Origin: Oscillospiraceae bacterium
GTDB lineage: Bacteria > Bacillota > Clostridia > Saccharofermentanales > Saccharofermentanaceae
Assembly: GCA_902775565.1 (NCBI GenBank)
Contig: CACYMP010000021.1
Location: 1 to 42,884 of the forward strand
Direction: 5' to 3'
Length of the DNA: 42,884 bases
Positions within the stretch are counted from its first letter, which is position 1. Each line of letters opens with the position of its first letter. Positions 30,407 to 38,640 of the stretch are shown here, one piece after another. The position numbers were made by a program, and so were the translations under genes. The notes beneath the pieces were generated by a model. The model did not search any database. It was not told the origin of the DNA and worked only from the letters and a program-made list of their open reading frames with translations.

Positions 30407-30847
30407 ATGAAGTTCATATCAATCGTATTAGCAGCATCGCTGATGCTGTCAGCCACAGCGTGCAACGCGGCAAGAGGAACGACTGAACTTACTTCGGTAA
30501 CGGCTTATGAAAGTGAGAGCAAGTCTGATATCGAAAAGCTCAGGGAGAAGTATCCTGAGTATTTTAAGTTGTCAGCTTTCAAAGGCATCGAGATATATGT
30601 CTGGGAGATGGCCGAAGGATCATATCAATGCGGCATGATGAGCGGGACCAACCGTAATAAGACCAAAGAGGAGATACGGGCTCTTGCGGAAAAACCGCTT
30701 ACGATAGAAGAGGCAAAACTCATACTTAAGGAACTCGGGATCGGTCAGGGATACTTCATTGTCATACCTGTAGTTCAGCCGGTATCAAGCTACCGATATA
30801 GAATCGATGACACTTACAGGGAAAAGGTCAGGAAGCTTTTCGACTGA
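30407..30847 (+). CDS. Lipoprotein accompanying the BlaI/BlaR1 pair
   Basis: The lipobox SATAC (Cys19) predicts lipid anchoring. The mature domain includes KYPEYFKLSAFKGIEIYVWEMAEGSY, CGMMSGTNRNKTKEEI and GIGQGYFIVIPVV, a pattern I recall attached to or next to clostridial BlaR1-like proteases. TAGGAG lies 7 nt before the ATG, 16 bp after the protease gene, so it is the third gene of that operon. It could be the sensor part or the effector of the response. It overlaps the converging acyltransferase gene by 20 bp at the 3' end. Confidence 0.82.
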   Translation: MKFISIVLAASLMLSATACNAARGTTELTSVTAYESESKSDIEKLREKYPEYFKLSAFKGIEIYVWEMAEGSYQCGMMSGTNRNKTKEEIRALAEKPLTIEEAKLILKELGIGQGYFIVIPVVQPVSSYRYRIDDTYREKVRKLFD

Positions 30848-31877
30848 AAACTTCTGAGATCTTTTTGAATAGGATTGAAATAATAACTGATACAGAAAAC
30901 GTAATGATAACGAACAGATAAGGTGACGACTGGATATTGAGGTTGGAAAAAACAAGGAACGCTAAACCTTGGAACATGAACATCGGAAATGCCAGACTGC
31001 CGAAGAAATCCAATACTTTGCTCTTAATGTTGATCTTTACTGTAATAAGAATGACTGCTGCAGTAAAACAAAGCAGGAAGAGTTCATGAAGAACAAAATG
31101 AAGATCTCTGAAATAAGCAGTAACGGCATAGAGTGCCAGACAAATAAAGCCGGTGATGATGTAGCGGAGGTCCGAATCAAGGAAGGTTTCCGCTTTATCT
31201 TTAAATATTGAATACCATGAGCCGACACAGAAGATAAGGATGGTGTCATAGAACCATTTTCCGCGATGACCCGGGAAGCACAGAAGCAACATAAAAAGAA
31301 TGGAAAGTGCTGTGAGTATTAAAGCGCCCGTGATCAGTGCTTTATGACCGGAGGTTGCTTTATGCGAAATGAAGAACGATATGACGAACAATATATAAAG
31401 ACAAAGCATAATGAAAACATACCATCCGAAGTTACCGAGATTTTCCCATCCGGTAAAAGACAGAAGGAGTTTATTTGTATCAGGAATAATTCCAATGAAT
31501 AATCTGACGGTAAGGAAAATGAGCGTAATGATCTCGTATTTAATGAGCAAAGGCAGAAATCTCTTAAATGGAATCTTCTTCAGATAATCAGTACCTTTGA
31601 TCTTAAGCGACTGCGTCATGCCAAATCCGGAATAGAAAAGAAACATTGCAATCACAGCCTGATTAAGATGATTTATGACTGCAAGGTAAGGCATATCAAA
31701 AGCGTTAAAAGAACCGAAATATCTTACGACATGTCCCATGAAGATGAGTATGACAAAAATGCCTTCGATCGATCGGGATTGTTCGATGGAAATATAACTA
31801 TCTTTCCAGCTGTCTTTGGGACGGATGGAAGATGAAAAAACAACAGTCAATATAACCACAACAAATATAAGGATCAT
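30828..31877 (-). CDS. Acyltransferase family 3 membrane protein
   Basis: About ten hydrophobic segments; SRSIEGIFVILIFMGHVVRYFG carries the conserved Arg and His of acyltransferase-3, and FLFYSGFGMTQS the second motif. It likely O-acylates a surface glycan. The first residues (MILIFVVVILTVVF) are an extra N-terminal helix. No ribosome binding site is seen before the ATG; instead TGATACAAT ends 6 bp upstream (see the leaderless-mRNA finding). The 3' end overlaps the converging lipoprotein gene by 20 bp. It is unrelated at the sequence level by eye to the 25148 gene beyond family motifs. Confidence 0.85.
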   Translation of the reverse strand: MILIFVVVILTVVFSSSIRPKDSWKDSYISIEQSRSIEGIFVILIFMGHVVRYFGSFNAFDMPYLAVINHLNQAVIAMFLFYSGFGMTQSLKIKGTDYLKKIPFKRFLPLLIKYEIITLIFLTVRLFIGIIPDTNKLLLSFTGWENLGNFGWYVFIMLCLYILFVISFFISHKATSGHKALITGALILTALSILFMLLLCFPGHRGKWFYDTILIFCVGSWYSIFKDKAETFLDSDLRYIITGFICLALYAVTAYFRDLHFVLHELFLLCFTAAVILITVKINIKSKVLDFFGSLAFPMFMFQGLAFLVFSNLNIQSSPYLFVIITFSVSVIISILFKKISEVFSRKAS

Positions 31878-31883
31878 GGGTTT

Positions 31884-31892
31884 ATTGTATCA
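31884..31892 (-). promoter_or_regulatory. Extended -10 six bp before the acyltransferase ATG
   Basis: TGATACAAT on the minus strand (31892-31884) leaves only AAACCC before the ATG at 31877, placing transcription start at or next to the start codon. Confidence 0.45.
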
Positions 31893-31997
31893 CTAAAACA
31901 CAGTGAATAATTGCTGCTGACTTTTTGCTTGATTAACAACCGGCTGAATGATAGCATTTTCGGGTGTTAATGTTTATGAATACCAAGGATGAGGTTA

Positions 31998-32765
31998 ATG
32001 AGCTTTTTATACGAGACGCATCTTCATACAAGCGAAGCCAGCAAATGCGGTGAGATCCACGGTGAAGATTATATTCCCTACATGATGGGCAAGGGTTACA
32101 GCGGAATGATCGTTACCGACCATTTCTTTAACGGCAATACCTGCGTTCCGGCTGATCTGTCTTGGAAGGAAAGAGTCGAGATCTACTGCAGCGGTTATGA
32201 AAGAGCGCTGAAGGCAGCCGAAGGCAAAGACTTTGTTGTCATGTTCGGCGTCGAGTTCAATTTCAACAAAGACGAGTATCTTCTTTACGGCATTGATAAA
32301 GAGTGGCTCCTTAATAATGAGTGCATCATGCAGATGAACAGACATGAGCTCTTTGAAGCTGTCCATAAAGCAGGCGGCATCATGATCCAGGCTCACCCTT
32401 TCAGGGAAAGGGATTACTTAAGCGACATCAAGCTCGCGCCTTCGTGTGTTGACGGTATAGAAGTCTATAACGCGGCTAACTCGGCGAACATGAACGCTCT
32501 CGGCTATGAATACTGCAGCAAGTTAGGTCTTCCCATGACCGCAGGCTCTGACATTCATTTTTACCGCGACAACGAAATGGGCGGCATGCTTTTCGACAGC
32601 AGGATCGATTCGATAGAAGGATTTGTGAAGGCAATAATGTCCGGAAAAGGCACCCCGGTATCGGTGGCACCTGACGGAACCGTTACTCCGGTTGCCGATA
32701 TGCCCGAACAGACTGTATCAACGGAATTGCCGAATCTCGAGGTCCTTTATCCCGAAGGTGAGTGA
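31998..32765 (+). CDS. PHP-domain phosphoesterase
   Basis: The metal-binding motifs of the PHP superfamily are all visible: ETHLHT (motif I), VTDHF (II), FGVEFN (III), IQAHPFR (IV region) and AGSDIH with the final Asp-x-His. Members hydrolyse phosphate esters such as histidinol phosphate or nucleotide 3',5' bisphosphates; the exact substrate is unknown. There is no signal peptide. I start at ATG 31998 (MSFLYETHLHT), 8 nt after AAGGA; an ATG nine nt upstream overlaps that site. The C-terminal 45 residues are Pro/Thr/Val rich and look unstructured. It converges on the SGNH gene with 6 bp between stops. Confidence 0.88.
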   Translation: MSFLYETHLHTSEASKCGEIHGEDYIPYMMGKGYSGMIVTDHFFNGNTCVPADLSWKERVEIYCSGYERALKAAEGKDFVVMFGVEFNFNKDEYLLYGIDKEWLLNNECIMQMNRHELFEAVHKAGGIMIQAHPFRERDYLSDIKLAPSCVDGIEVYNAANSANMNALGYEYCSKLGLPMTAGSDIHFYRDNEMGGMLFDSRIDSIEGFVKAIMSGKGTPVSVAPDGTVTPVADMPEQTVSTELPNLEVLYPEGE

Positions 32766-32771
32766 TCACCG

Positions 32772-33560
32772 TTACTTTTGTAAAGCGGCTTTCCGGTCGT
32801 GATCTGACTTGAGCACGGCATAACTGTAAAGACCTACACCGTTTGAAGCATTCGGATGGAAGTTGTCTTTCATGTAATCTTTGATTCCGGTGTTTTTTAG
32901 AACAGAAGAAAGAACCGGGTCGGGATTGATGCAGATGTAACCTTTTTCGTCACACAGGTTAATAAGTGCGGTGCGGAATTCGTCAGCTCTTGAGTTGGCT
33001 GTATCGTCCTGGTTATGAACAGTCCAGGGAGCTATGAAATAGAATTTCGCATTCGGAGATTTGGATCTGATGATATTCACCAGTTTATCAAGCCCCGTTG
33101 TGTAATCAGAAGGCATCTCCGGCGAAAGCCCCAAATAGTTGAACAGTATGTCGTTTACTCCGATCGCTGTTACATAGATATCGCAGACAGGGATATTGTC
33201 TTCTTCCAGGATAAGATTGCCGACTCTCCATCCGCCGCGTGAAACATTATATATGTCGCCTTTGATGTAAGGGATAAGGGGGTAGTACCACGTTATTCCT
33301 TCGATCTCGTTGCCGGCGGTTATGCTGTCGCCCAAAAAGCAGAATGACTTGCCACTATGCATATCCTCATAGAATTCGCTGTCTTTGAGTTCGGCAGTCA
33401 AGCCGCCGTAGACCGGATACTGGATATGGGTTATGTAGTAATGCCTGTAGGCGGGAATTCCCCAAAAAACGATCACGGCAAAAAGAACAAGCAAGACCAG
33501 GATGGCCGATAGAACGATGGTGGTCTTACGGGATCCGGTCTTGCTTGCCGTGTTGCTCAT
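32772..33560 (-). CDS. Membrane-anchored SGNH/GDSL hydrolase
   Basis: A basic N-terminus and one transmembrane helix (about 14-36) anchor the protein outside the cell. The SGNH blocks are FLGDSIT (nucleophile Ser), NVSRGGWRVG (Gly), IGVNDIL (Asn) and MKDNFHPNASNG (Asp and His). Such enzymes remove acyl groups from lipids, glycans or peptidoglycan. It lies 15 bp downstream of ddh on the same strand and is probably cotranscribed, which hints at cell-wall work but does not prove it. Confidence 0.88.
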   Translation of the reverse strand: MSNTASKTGSRKTTIVLSAILVLLVLFAVIVFWGIPAYRHYYITHIQYPVYGGLTAELKDSEFYEDMHSGKSFCFLGDSITAGNEIEGITWYYPLIPYIKGDIYNVSRGGWRVGNLILEEDNIPVCDIYVTAIGVNDILFNYLGLSPEMPSDYTTGLDKLVNIIRSKSPNAKFYFIAPWTVHNQDDTANSRADEFRTALINLCDEKGYICINPDPVLSSVLKNTGIKDYMKDNFHPNASNGVGLYSYAVLKSDHDRKAALQK

Positions 33561-33575
33561 ATTAATCTATACGGA

Positions 33576-34553
33576 TTACAGAAGGTGAGCTCTTAATTCT
33601 TCGCCTGACATAGGTGAGAGGAGTGCGGGAGCAATATCGAAAACGCTCTTGCAGCCGAAGTCACCCTTCTGTGAGAGACGGTAGATGGCTCTTGCATAAG
33701 CGGTGAGTACTGAACCTGTGAACTCGGGGTTGGAATCGAGCTTGAGAGAATACTCGATAACGTGCTTGTTGCTTCCTGTTGTTCCTGTTCTGAAAACGAA
33801 ACCGCCGTGGTTCATTCCGGAGTGGTTAGCCTTGAACTCTTCCTCAGAGATGAAATGTACTGTTGTATCGTAGTCTGCGAAGTAGTTGGGCATCTCCTTG
33901 ATGGTCTTCTCGATGAGAGCCTTGTCAGCGCCGTCTTCTGCAACAACGAAGCACTCTCTTGTGTGCTTCTGGCGTGTTGTGAGCTCGGGGTTGGAACCGG
34001 AACGTACAGCTTCGAGTGCTGCTTCAACGGGAATCGTGTACTGCTTGCCGTTCTTTACGCCGGGAATTCTTCTGATGGCATCGGAATGACCCTGGGATAC
34101 GCCCTTGCCCCAGAAAGTGTAATCCTTACCGTCGGGAAGGATGCAGTTGCCGTAAAGACGGGCGAGGGAGAACATGCCGGGATCCCATCCGCAGGAGATG
34201 AGAGCGGTCTTGCTGCCTGACTTCGCAGCTGCATCAACATTTGCGAAATGCTCGGGAACCTTTGCGTGAGTATCGAAGCTGTCAACGCAGTTGAAAAGCT
34301 TTGCGATAGCAGGTGTCTGTGTGGGCAGGTCTGTAGCGGAGCCGCCGCAGATGACCATGACATCGATCTTATCCTTGTAGGATTCGATATCGGAAGCAGA
34401 AGCAACAACTGCGCCTTCTGTAGCGATCTTAACTGTAGAAGGGTCGCGTCTTGTGAAGACGGCGGCAAGTTCCATGTCGGGATTTGCCTTTACTGCGAGC
34501 TCAACTCCCTTTGCGAGATTACCGTAACCGTAAATACCAATTTTAATAGACAT
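33576..34553 (-). CDS. ddh: meso-Diaminopimelate D-dehydrogenase
   Basis: The 325 residues match Ddh (EC 1.4.1.16), which reductively aminates L-2-amino-6-oxopimelate to meso-diaminopimelate with NADPH and ammonia, a one-step route to lysine and peptidoglycan precursor. Signatures are the N-terminal nucleotide loop IGIYGYGNLAKG, CGGSATDLPTQTP, NCVDSFDTHAKVP, SCGWDPGMFSLARLY and FWGKGVSQGHSDAIRRIPGV. AGGAGG precedes the ATG by about 8 nt and TATAAT (34586-34581, minus strand) gives a likely -10. Confidence 0.96.
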   Translation of the reverse strand: MSIKIGIYGYGNLAKGVELAVKANPDMELAAVFTRRDPSTVKIATEGAVVASASDIESYKDKIDVMVICGGSATDLPTQTPAIAKLFNCVDSFDTHAKVPEHFANVDAAAKSGSKTALISCGWDPGMFSLARLYGNCILPDGKDYTFWGKGVSQGHSDAIRRIPGVKNGKQYTIPVEAALEAVRSGSNPELTTRQKHTRECFVVAEDGADKALIEKTIKEMPNYFADYDTTVHFISEEEFKANHSGMNHGGFVFRTGTTGSNKHVIEYSLKLDSNPEFTGSVLTAYARAIYRLSQKGDFGCKSVFDIAPALLSPMSGEELRAHLL

Positions 34554-34568
34554 ATAAATTACCTCCTA

Positions 34569-34613
34569 TTTGACGCACACATTATAACAAAAACGGAACC
34601 GTTGTATTATAAT
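34569..34613. promoter_or_regulatory. Divergent promoter pair ddh / ATP-grasp gene
   Basis: TATAAT faces left at 34586-34581 and right at 34608-34613. Between them AACGG-AA-CCGTT (34592-34603) is a 5-bp-arm dyad that could let one regulator control both genes. The rightward box ends 7 bp before the ATG at 34621. Confidence 0.5.
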
Positions 34614-34620
34614 AATCGTC

Positions 34621-35616
34621 ATGCCGAGTATTAAATATTTGTTCAGACGTGTTATGCGAATGGATCTGAAGGCGATGAACGCCAAGATCAAGGATATCCA
34701 CGAGAAGTCGGGTAAGAGCCGTTTGTGGATCTTTTTTGACATGGCGCACTGCGGCAGGAAGTTCGGTGCCGGATATATGGATTACTGGCTCTATGAGATG
34801 TATAACCTCACGGATGAGCAAAGAGACACATATATCACCAGAGGCAGGAGCAACGACCTGGTCAACAAATATAATGACCCGAAGTACACGCATCTAATTG
34901 ATAACAAAATAGAGTTCAACGAGCATTTCGGTGAATTCCTCGCGCGTAAATGGATCCCTGTCAGGGAAGACAACAAAGAAGCTGTTATCGCTTTTATCAA
35001 GGATCATGACAAGCTCATTGCCAAGGCAGACCTGGGATCTTGCGGAAAGACAGTGGAGATGGTCGACTGCACCAAGGAGACGCCGGAGCATTTATATGAC
35101 AGGCTGCTGCATCAGGAACGTCCTCATCTGCTTGAAGAGGTCCTTGTCCAGCATCCGGATGTCAGCGCTATCTATCCTCACGCGATCAATACGGTGAGGG
35201 TCGTAACTATCCAGAAAGAAGGCAAGGTCCATATTGCCAGCGCATGTGTAAGGTTCGGCAACCACGGACATACGGTCGATAACTTCAACAGCGGAGGCAT
35301 GACGGCCCCCATGGACGAGAAGACCGGTGAGATAACGGATTACGCAATAGACAAGAGCAAGAATCTGTTCACACATCATCCTGAGACAGGAGCCGCCATC
35401 AAGGGCTTTAAGTTCCCGATGTGGGACCAGGTCTGCGAGATGTGTACAAAGGCTGCACTCGTAGTGCCTCAGGTCGGCTATATCGGCTGGGATGTGTGCT
35501 TTACGCCGGATCGTCCTGCGATAGTCGAGGGCAACGATTATCCGGGTCACGATCTGTACCAGCTCCCCGAACATACCCATGACAAAACGGGCATATGGCC
35601 CAAATACCAGTTCTGA
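34621..35616 (+). CDS. Sugar-transfer-associated ATP-grasp protein
   Basis: The 331 residues resemble the 'sugar-transfer associated ATP-grasp' family often found in capsule and cell-wall loci. Recognisable parts are VMRMDLKAM...KSRLWIFFDMAHCG (N-terminal), LVNKYNDPKYTHLIDNKIEFN, LIAKADLGSCGKTVE (ATP-binding Lys and loop), AINTVRVVTIQKEGKV, FGNHGHTVDNFNSGGM, GYIGWDVCFTPDRPAIVEGNDYPGHD (metal-binding Glu/Asn). It likely joins an amino or carboxylate group to a sugar or peptide with ATP. The family's usual N-terminus fits the ATG at 34621, yet there is no ribosome binding site. Confidence 0.83.
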   Translation: MPSIKYLFRRVMRMDLKAMNAKIKDIHEKSGKSRLWIFFDMAHCGRKFGAGYMDYWLYEMYNLTDEQRDTYITRGRSNDLVNKYNDPKYTHLIDNKIEFNEHFGEFLARKWIPVREDNKEAVIAFIKDHDKLIAKADLGSCGKTVEMVDCTKETPEHLYDRLLHQERPHLLEEVLVQHPDVSAIYPHAINTVRVVTIQKEGKVHIASACVRFGNHGHTVDNFNSGGMTAPMDEKTGEITDYAIDKSKNLFTHHPETGAAIKGFKFPMWDQVCEMCTKAALVVPQVGYIGWDVCFTPDRPAIVEGNDYPGHDLYQLPEHTHDKTGIWPKYQF

Positions 35617-35625
35617 TCCGATCTG

Positions 35626-36111
35626 TCAGTCTTGAACGGGAATGGCTTTGATAAGCATGAAAGCCATTACCAGGCAGGGTATTGCGAGTTTCTCGTCATC
35701 TAACTCAAGGACCCACTGCTTCATAAGCATGTTTCTTGCGAAAAGCAGCTTTGCAACGGTCTTTCCTTCGTTATTTGTAAAGGCTGTAACCCCGAATCCG
35801 AAATTAGTGGCAGATGTGTTTACATGAAGACCGGCACCGTTAAGGTCAAAGGTGTAAGGTCCTCTTTTTCCGATATCCAAAAATCCCAGATCGTCATTGC
35901 CGTTCCAGATCTTCCAGGCAGGCTTATCATCCCTTGTCGTATATTCGGCGAGAGCCACATACTGCCTTGTTAAAGTGCTCATGATGTAGTTATCGGGTTT
36001 TATCAGATCATTTGAGATCATATAGACGTCTGTGCCGTTTCCGGTCATGACTTTATATTCGGCATGTGCAAGCGCACCGAGGGAACGTTGGCGGATAAAC
36101 TTGAAAACCAT
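35626..36111 (-). CDS. Tubby/LURP-one-like beta-barrel protein
   Basis: The 161 residues are mostly beta strands. The pattern (YKVMTGNGTDVYMI, WKIWNGNDDLGFLDIG, GKTVAKLLFARNMLMKQWVLELDD and the hydrophobic final helix LAIPCLVMAFMLIKAI) resembles the LURP-one/phospholipid-scramblase-like (tubby-type) group, in which the last helix is buried in the barrel. The assignment is by fold pattern only. An AGGAGGT ribosome binding site lies about 8 nt before the ATG. No membrane or signal segment otherwise. It converges on the ATP-grasp gene with 9 bp between stops. Confidence 0.6.
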   Translation of the reverse strand: MVFKFIRQRSLGALAHAEYKVMTGNGTDVYMISNDLIKPDNYIMSTLTRQYVALAEYTTRDDKPAWKIWNGNDDLGFLDIGKRGPYTFDLNGAGLHVNTSATNFGFGVTAFTNNEGKTVAKLLFARNMLMKQWVLELDDEKLAIPCLVMAFMLIKAIPVQD

Positions 36112-36227
36112 ATTTTAAAGACCTCCTGACACATAACTCAAAAAATCTTTCAAATTGAAATGATTTTAACACAAAAAATCGCAAGGTTAGTGCTACTATG
36201 ACAATAGAGTTTTTGGAGGTGATAGTT

Positions 36228-36401
36228 ATGGAACAACAACAGTGGGAAGAACTTACACCTGAACAGAAGAAAAGGGAACTCTACCTCGAGCAGAAATATA
36301 CCCTTGATGCTTTTCTTGAGCGCCACGCGATCTCCCAGGCCCAGTATGACAAGAGCCTCGGCATCCTGAACGCTCAGATGGGGATCGAAGAAGCGGTCTG
36401 A
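36228..36401 (+). CDS. Small acidic protein, 57 aa, SHOCT-like helix pair
   Basis: The start at ATG 36228 is decided by GGAGGTGAT 5 nt upstream; an earlier in-frame ATG at 36198 lies in the promoter. The product is two charged helices (EELTPEQKKRELYLEQKYTLDAFLERHA and AQYDKSLGILNAQMG), a pattern like short SHOCT-type domains that tether larger proteins (x-L-L-x-x-G/H-x-I-S-x-x-x-Y/F-x-x-x-K/S). Its -10 is probably TGCTACTAT (36191-36199). Function unknown. Confidence 0.7.
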   Translation: MEQQQWEELTPEQKKRELYLEQKYTLDAFLERHAISQAQYDKSLGILNAQMGIEEAV

Positions 36402-36526
36402 TCCTCATTCATATTTTCCGCTTTTATCTTATCCGGCTCCGGCCGCTTGTTCTTTGTTCGCATTGTATCCCTGCAGGTAGTAAAATATCTGTGTGAATGC
36501 TATTCCGTTATGGATCAGGAGTGCAA

Positions 36527-37411
36527 ATGGATATTACGCGGGCCAGACAGATCGTTATGGAATTTGAAGGCAATCCCGAGCCTTCGGAAGACGATGTCTT
36601 CATGTATACCGAGGCACTCGGGTACCTGATCAACGAGACTAAGAATCCTGAATATATGATGAGACTCGGAGGCTTCTACTACGGTGAGAAGCATTTTGAG
36701 CTTGCCGAGAAATATTATCTCATGGCTGACGAATACAACTACGAGCCGGCAGCGTCAGGACTGGGGTACATATATTATTATGGCCGTACCGGAGAGAAGG
36801 ATTACGACAAGGCCTTTAAGTACTACTCCAAATCGGCTTCTCTCGGAAATCCCCAGTCCGAATACAAGGTAGCCGATATGTACCGCAACGGCTATGCGGT
36901 TCCCAAGGATTTCGACAGGTTTGCTTCGATCGTGAGAGGGATCTGGAACAGACGCCAGAGCGACGGGTATATACAGTATCTGACGCCTGAGATCGCATCC
37001 CGCATGGGCATGATAATGGAGCACGACGGAAAGAACAAAGAGGCATACGATTTCTATAAGCTCGCGAAAAGAAGCCTTATCCACAGGCTGAAGACTGATG
37101 ACTTTTTCGGGAACTTTACGATAATGGCGATGCTCATAGATAACATCCACAGGGTTCACGAAGTTTTTCCGGAAGAGATCGGCTTCTACGATCTTTACGT
37201 GCTGTTAAAGACTCCTTCATCATGGAGTATTAAGCTTTTCGGAAAAGAATTTATCGTTACTTCTGCCGAGGAGGACGGCGCACTGATAGTCTCATGTGAC
37301 GGTAAATACTACAGGTCGATATCCGATTTCATTGCAGGCGGAACTGTTGATGACATGAAGCTTTTCAGGGTTGCTGACAGGATAAAGTCTGTATCTCAGG
37401 TGATTACGTGA
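36527..37411 (+). CDS. SEL1-type repeat protein, first gene of the HIRAN operon
   Basis: Residues about 45-140 hold SEL1/TPR-like repeats: MMRLGGFYYGEKHFELAEKYYLMADEYNYEPAASGLGYIYYYG and KAFKYYSKSASLGNPQSEYKVADMYRNG, where the A-x-G and L-G-x-x-Y spacings are typical. A further helical part continues to about 225. The last 80 residues (SSWSIKLFGKEFIVTSAEEDGALIVSCDG) form a beta-rich domain of no recognised family. The ATG at 36527 is chosen because AGGAG lies 5 nt upstream. SEL1 proteins are adaptors. The J-domain-like gene follows after 10 bp. Confidence 0.82.
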   Translation: MDITRARQIVMEFEGNPEPSEDDVFMYTEALGYLINETKNPEYMMRLGGFYYGEKHFELAEKYYLMADEYNYEPAASGLGYIYYYGRTGEKDYDKAFKYYSKSASLGNPQSEYKVADMYRNGYAVPKDFDRFASIVRGIWNRRQSDGYIQYLTPEIASRMGMIMEHDGKNKEAYDFYKLAKRSLIHRLKTDDFFGNFTIMAMLIDNIHRVHEVFPEEIGFYDLYVLLKTPSSWSIKLFGKEFIVTSAEEDGALIVSCDGKYYRSISDFIAGGTVDDMKLFRVADRIKSVSQVIT

Positions 37412-37421
37412 GGGGGCACAG

Positions 37422-38162
37422 ATGGACGAAGGTTATACTCTTGAGGATTATACCGAGCTGATAATCGAGCGTGACAGGCTCGCAAAAGAAGCTGAGCAGT
37501 ATCACATCTCTTACGTGAAGCGCTTCGGTGCGCTTGTCGAGAAGTGCTTCTTCCTTAAGATCGAATGCATCAGATGCAAGAAGATGATCTCAGAGTTCTT
37601 AAAGCTGCTGAACCGCGGAGAGACGGCCGGATCCGTGACGCTGGAAGAACTCAAACAGCTTGTCAGCGGTGAAATGAAAGAATACGATGAACAGCTCAAG
37701 AGCATCTCCGCGATTAGAAAGCTTAAGAGTACGGTTACCGCGTACGAATTAGCCCAGATAAAGAAGATCTATCATAAGGTCGCAACAAGGATACATCCCG
37801 ACATCAATCCCCAGCTTTTCGGGCATGAAGAGGTCAAGCAGCTGTGGGAGGACATAACTCGTGCCTATAAAGGCAATAACCTGGAGAGAATGAAGGAGCT
37901 TGAAGCAGTGGCTTCGGCGGTTATTGCAAAGTACTGCGATGATGTTGTCGCGGTGGTGATCGGAGACATTGACGATAAGGTCAGGAAAGTCAAAGAACAG
38001 ATAGAGAACATCAAGAGCACCGATCCCTATCAGTATAAGTTCCTTTTGGAAGATGAAGAGATGTGCGCGGAGACCGAAGCGAGGCTTCAGACTGAGATCG
38101 ACAATTATCAGGCATATCTCGATGATCTTCATATACAGATGGATGACATGGGAATAAAGTAG
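37422..38162 (+). CDS. J-domain-like protein with coiled-coil flanks
   Basis: Residues about 108-160 read as a J domain core: helix II IKKIYHKVATRIHPDINP, the HPD tripeptide at 125-127, and helix III EEVKQLWEDITRAYKGNN. HPD is the motif through which DnaJ proteins stimulate Hsp70. The J core is flanked by long charged helices, N-terminal about 10-100 and C-terminal about 180-240, predicted as coiled coils. There is no Gly/Phe region or zinc finger, so this is a specialised co-chaperone-like adaptor. GAGGGGG lies 6 nt upstream; neighbours are 10 and 13 bp away. Confidence 0.78.
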   Translation: MDEGYTLEDYTELIIERDRLAKEAEQYHISYVKRFGALVEKCFFLKIECIRCKKMISEFLKLLNRGETAGSVTLEELKQLVSGEMKEYDEQLKSISAIRKLKSTVTAYELAQIKKIYHKVATRIHPDINPQLFGHEEVKQLWEDITRAYKGNNLERMKELEAVASAVIAKYCDDVVAVVIGDIDDKVRKVKEQIENIKSTDPYQYKFLLEDEEMCAETEARLQTEIDNYQAYLDDLHIQMDDMGIK

Positions 38163-38175
38163 GGGAGACTGTCAC

Positions 38176-38574
38176 ATGGACGAACTGGCATTGACCGAGC
38201 AGCAGAGAAGTGAACTGGTAACGGCGATACAGCAGAACGGGATAACTGACCTGATAAAACCGCTCGTTAAAGAGATATTCCTGTTTGACACTTTTATCGC
38301 GGGAACTTCATATGTTGATAAGAACCTCATCGATGCGCTGAACGCTGATGACAAGCTCATACTGCGCCGTGAGGGGGACAACAAATTCGACGACAAGGCC
38401 GTACTGGTGCTGAACAAGGACCAGAAGAAGGTTGGATATATACCTGAGAAGGACAATGCGGTATTCTCCCGGTTGATGGATGCGGGAAAGCTCCTTACGG
38501 CGAAAGTCAAAAAAATAGACAAAAAAGGAGATTTCAGCAAGATCGAGATATCGATCTTCCTGACTGATTTTTGA
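38176..38574 (+). CDS. HIRAN-domain protein
   Basis: After a helical start, residues about 38-130 match a stand-alone HIRAN domain: FDTFIAGTSYVD, LILRREGDNKFDDKAVLVLNKDQKKVGYIPEKDNAVFSRLMDAGK and AKVKKID. HIRAN domains bind DNA 3' ends in eukaryotic HLTF and occur in bacterial proteins of unclear role. GGGGAG lies about 8 nt before the ATG, 13 bp after the J-domain gene, so SEL1, J-domain and HIRAN proteins form one operon. No nuclease or helicase is encoded next to it. Confidence 0.85.
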   Translation: MDELALTEQQRSELVTAIQQNGITDLIKPLVKEIFLFDTFIAGTSYVDKNLIDALNADDKLILRREGDNKFDDKAVLVLNKDQKKVGYIPEKDNAVFSRLMDAGKLLTAKVKKIDKKGDFSKIEISIFLTDF

Positions 38575-38625
38575 CAAGAATAGGGCGGAAACGCTTGAAA
38601 ATTTAATCTTTGTTAAAAATTTACA

Positions 38626-38634
38626 TGATAAAAT
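38626..38634 (+). promoter_or_regulatory. Extended -10 six bp before the diguanylate cyclase ATG
   Basis: TGATAAAAT (38626-38634) is followed by CTGTTC and then ATG 38641. Transcription from it would begin at about the start codon. No good -35 is seen at 17 bp, as usual for extended -10 promoters. Confidence 0.5.
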
Positions 38635-38640
38635 CTGTTC

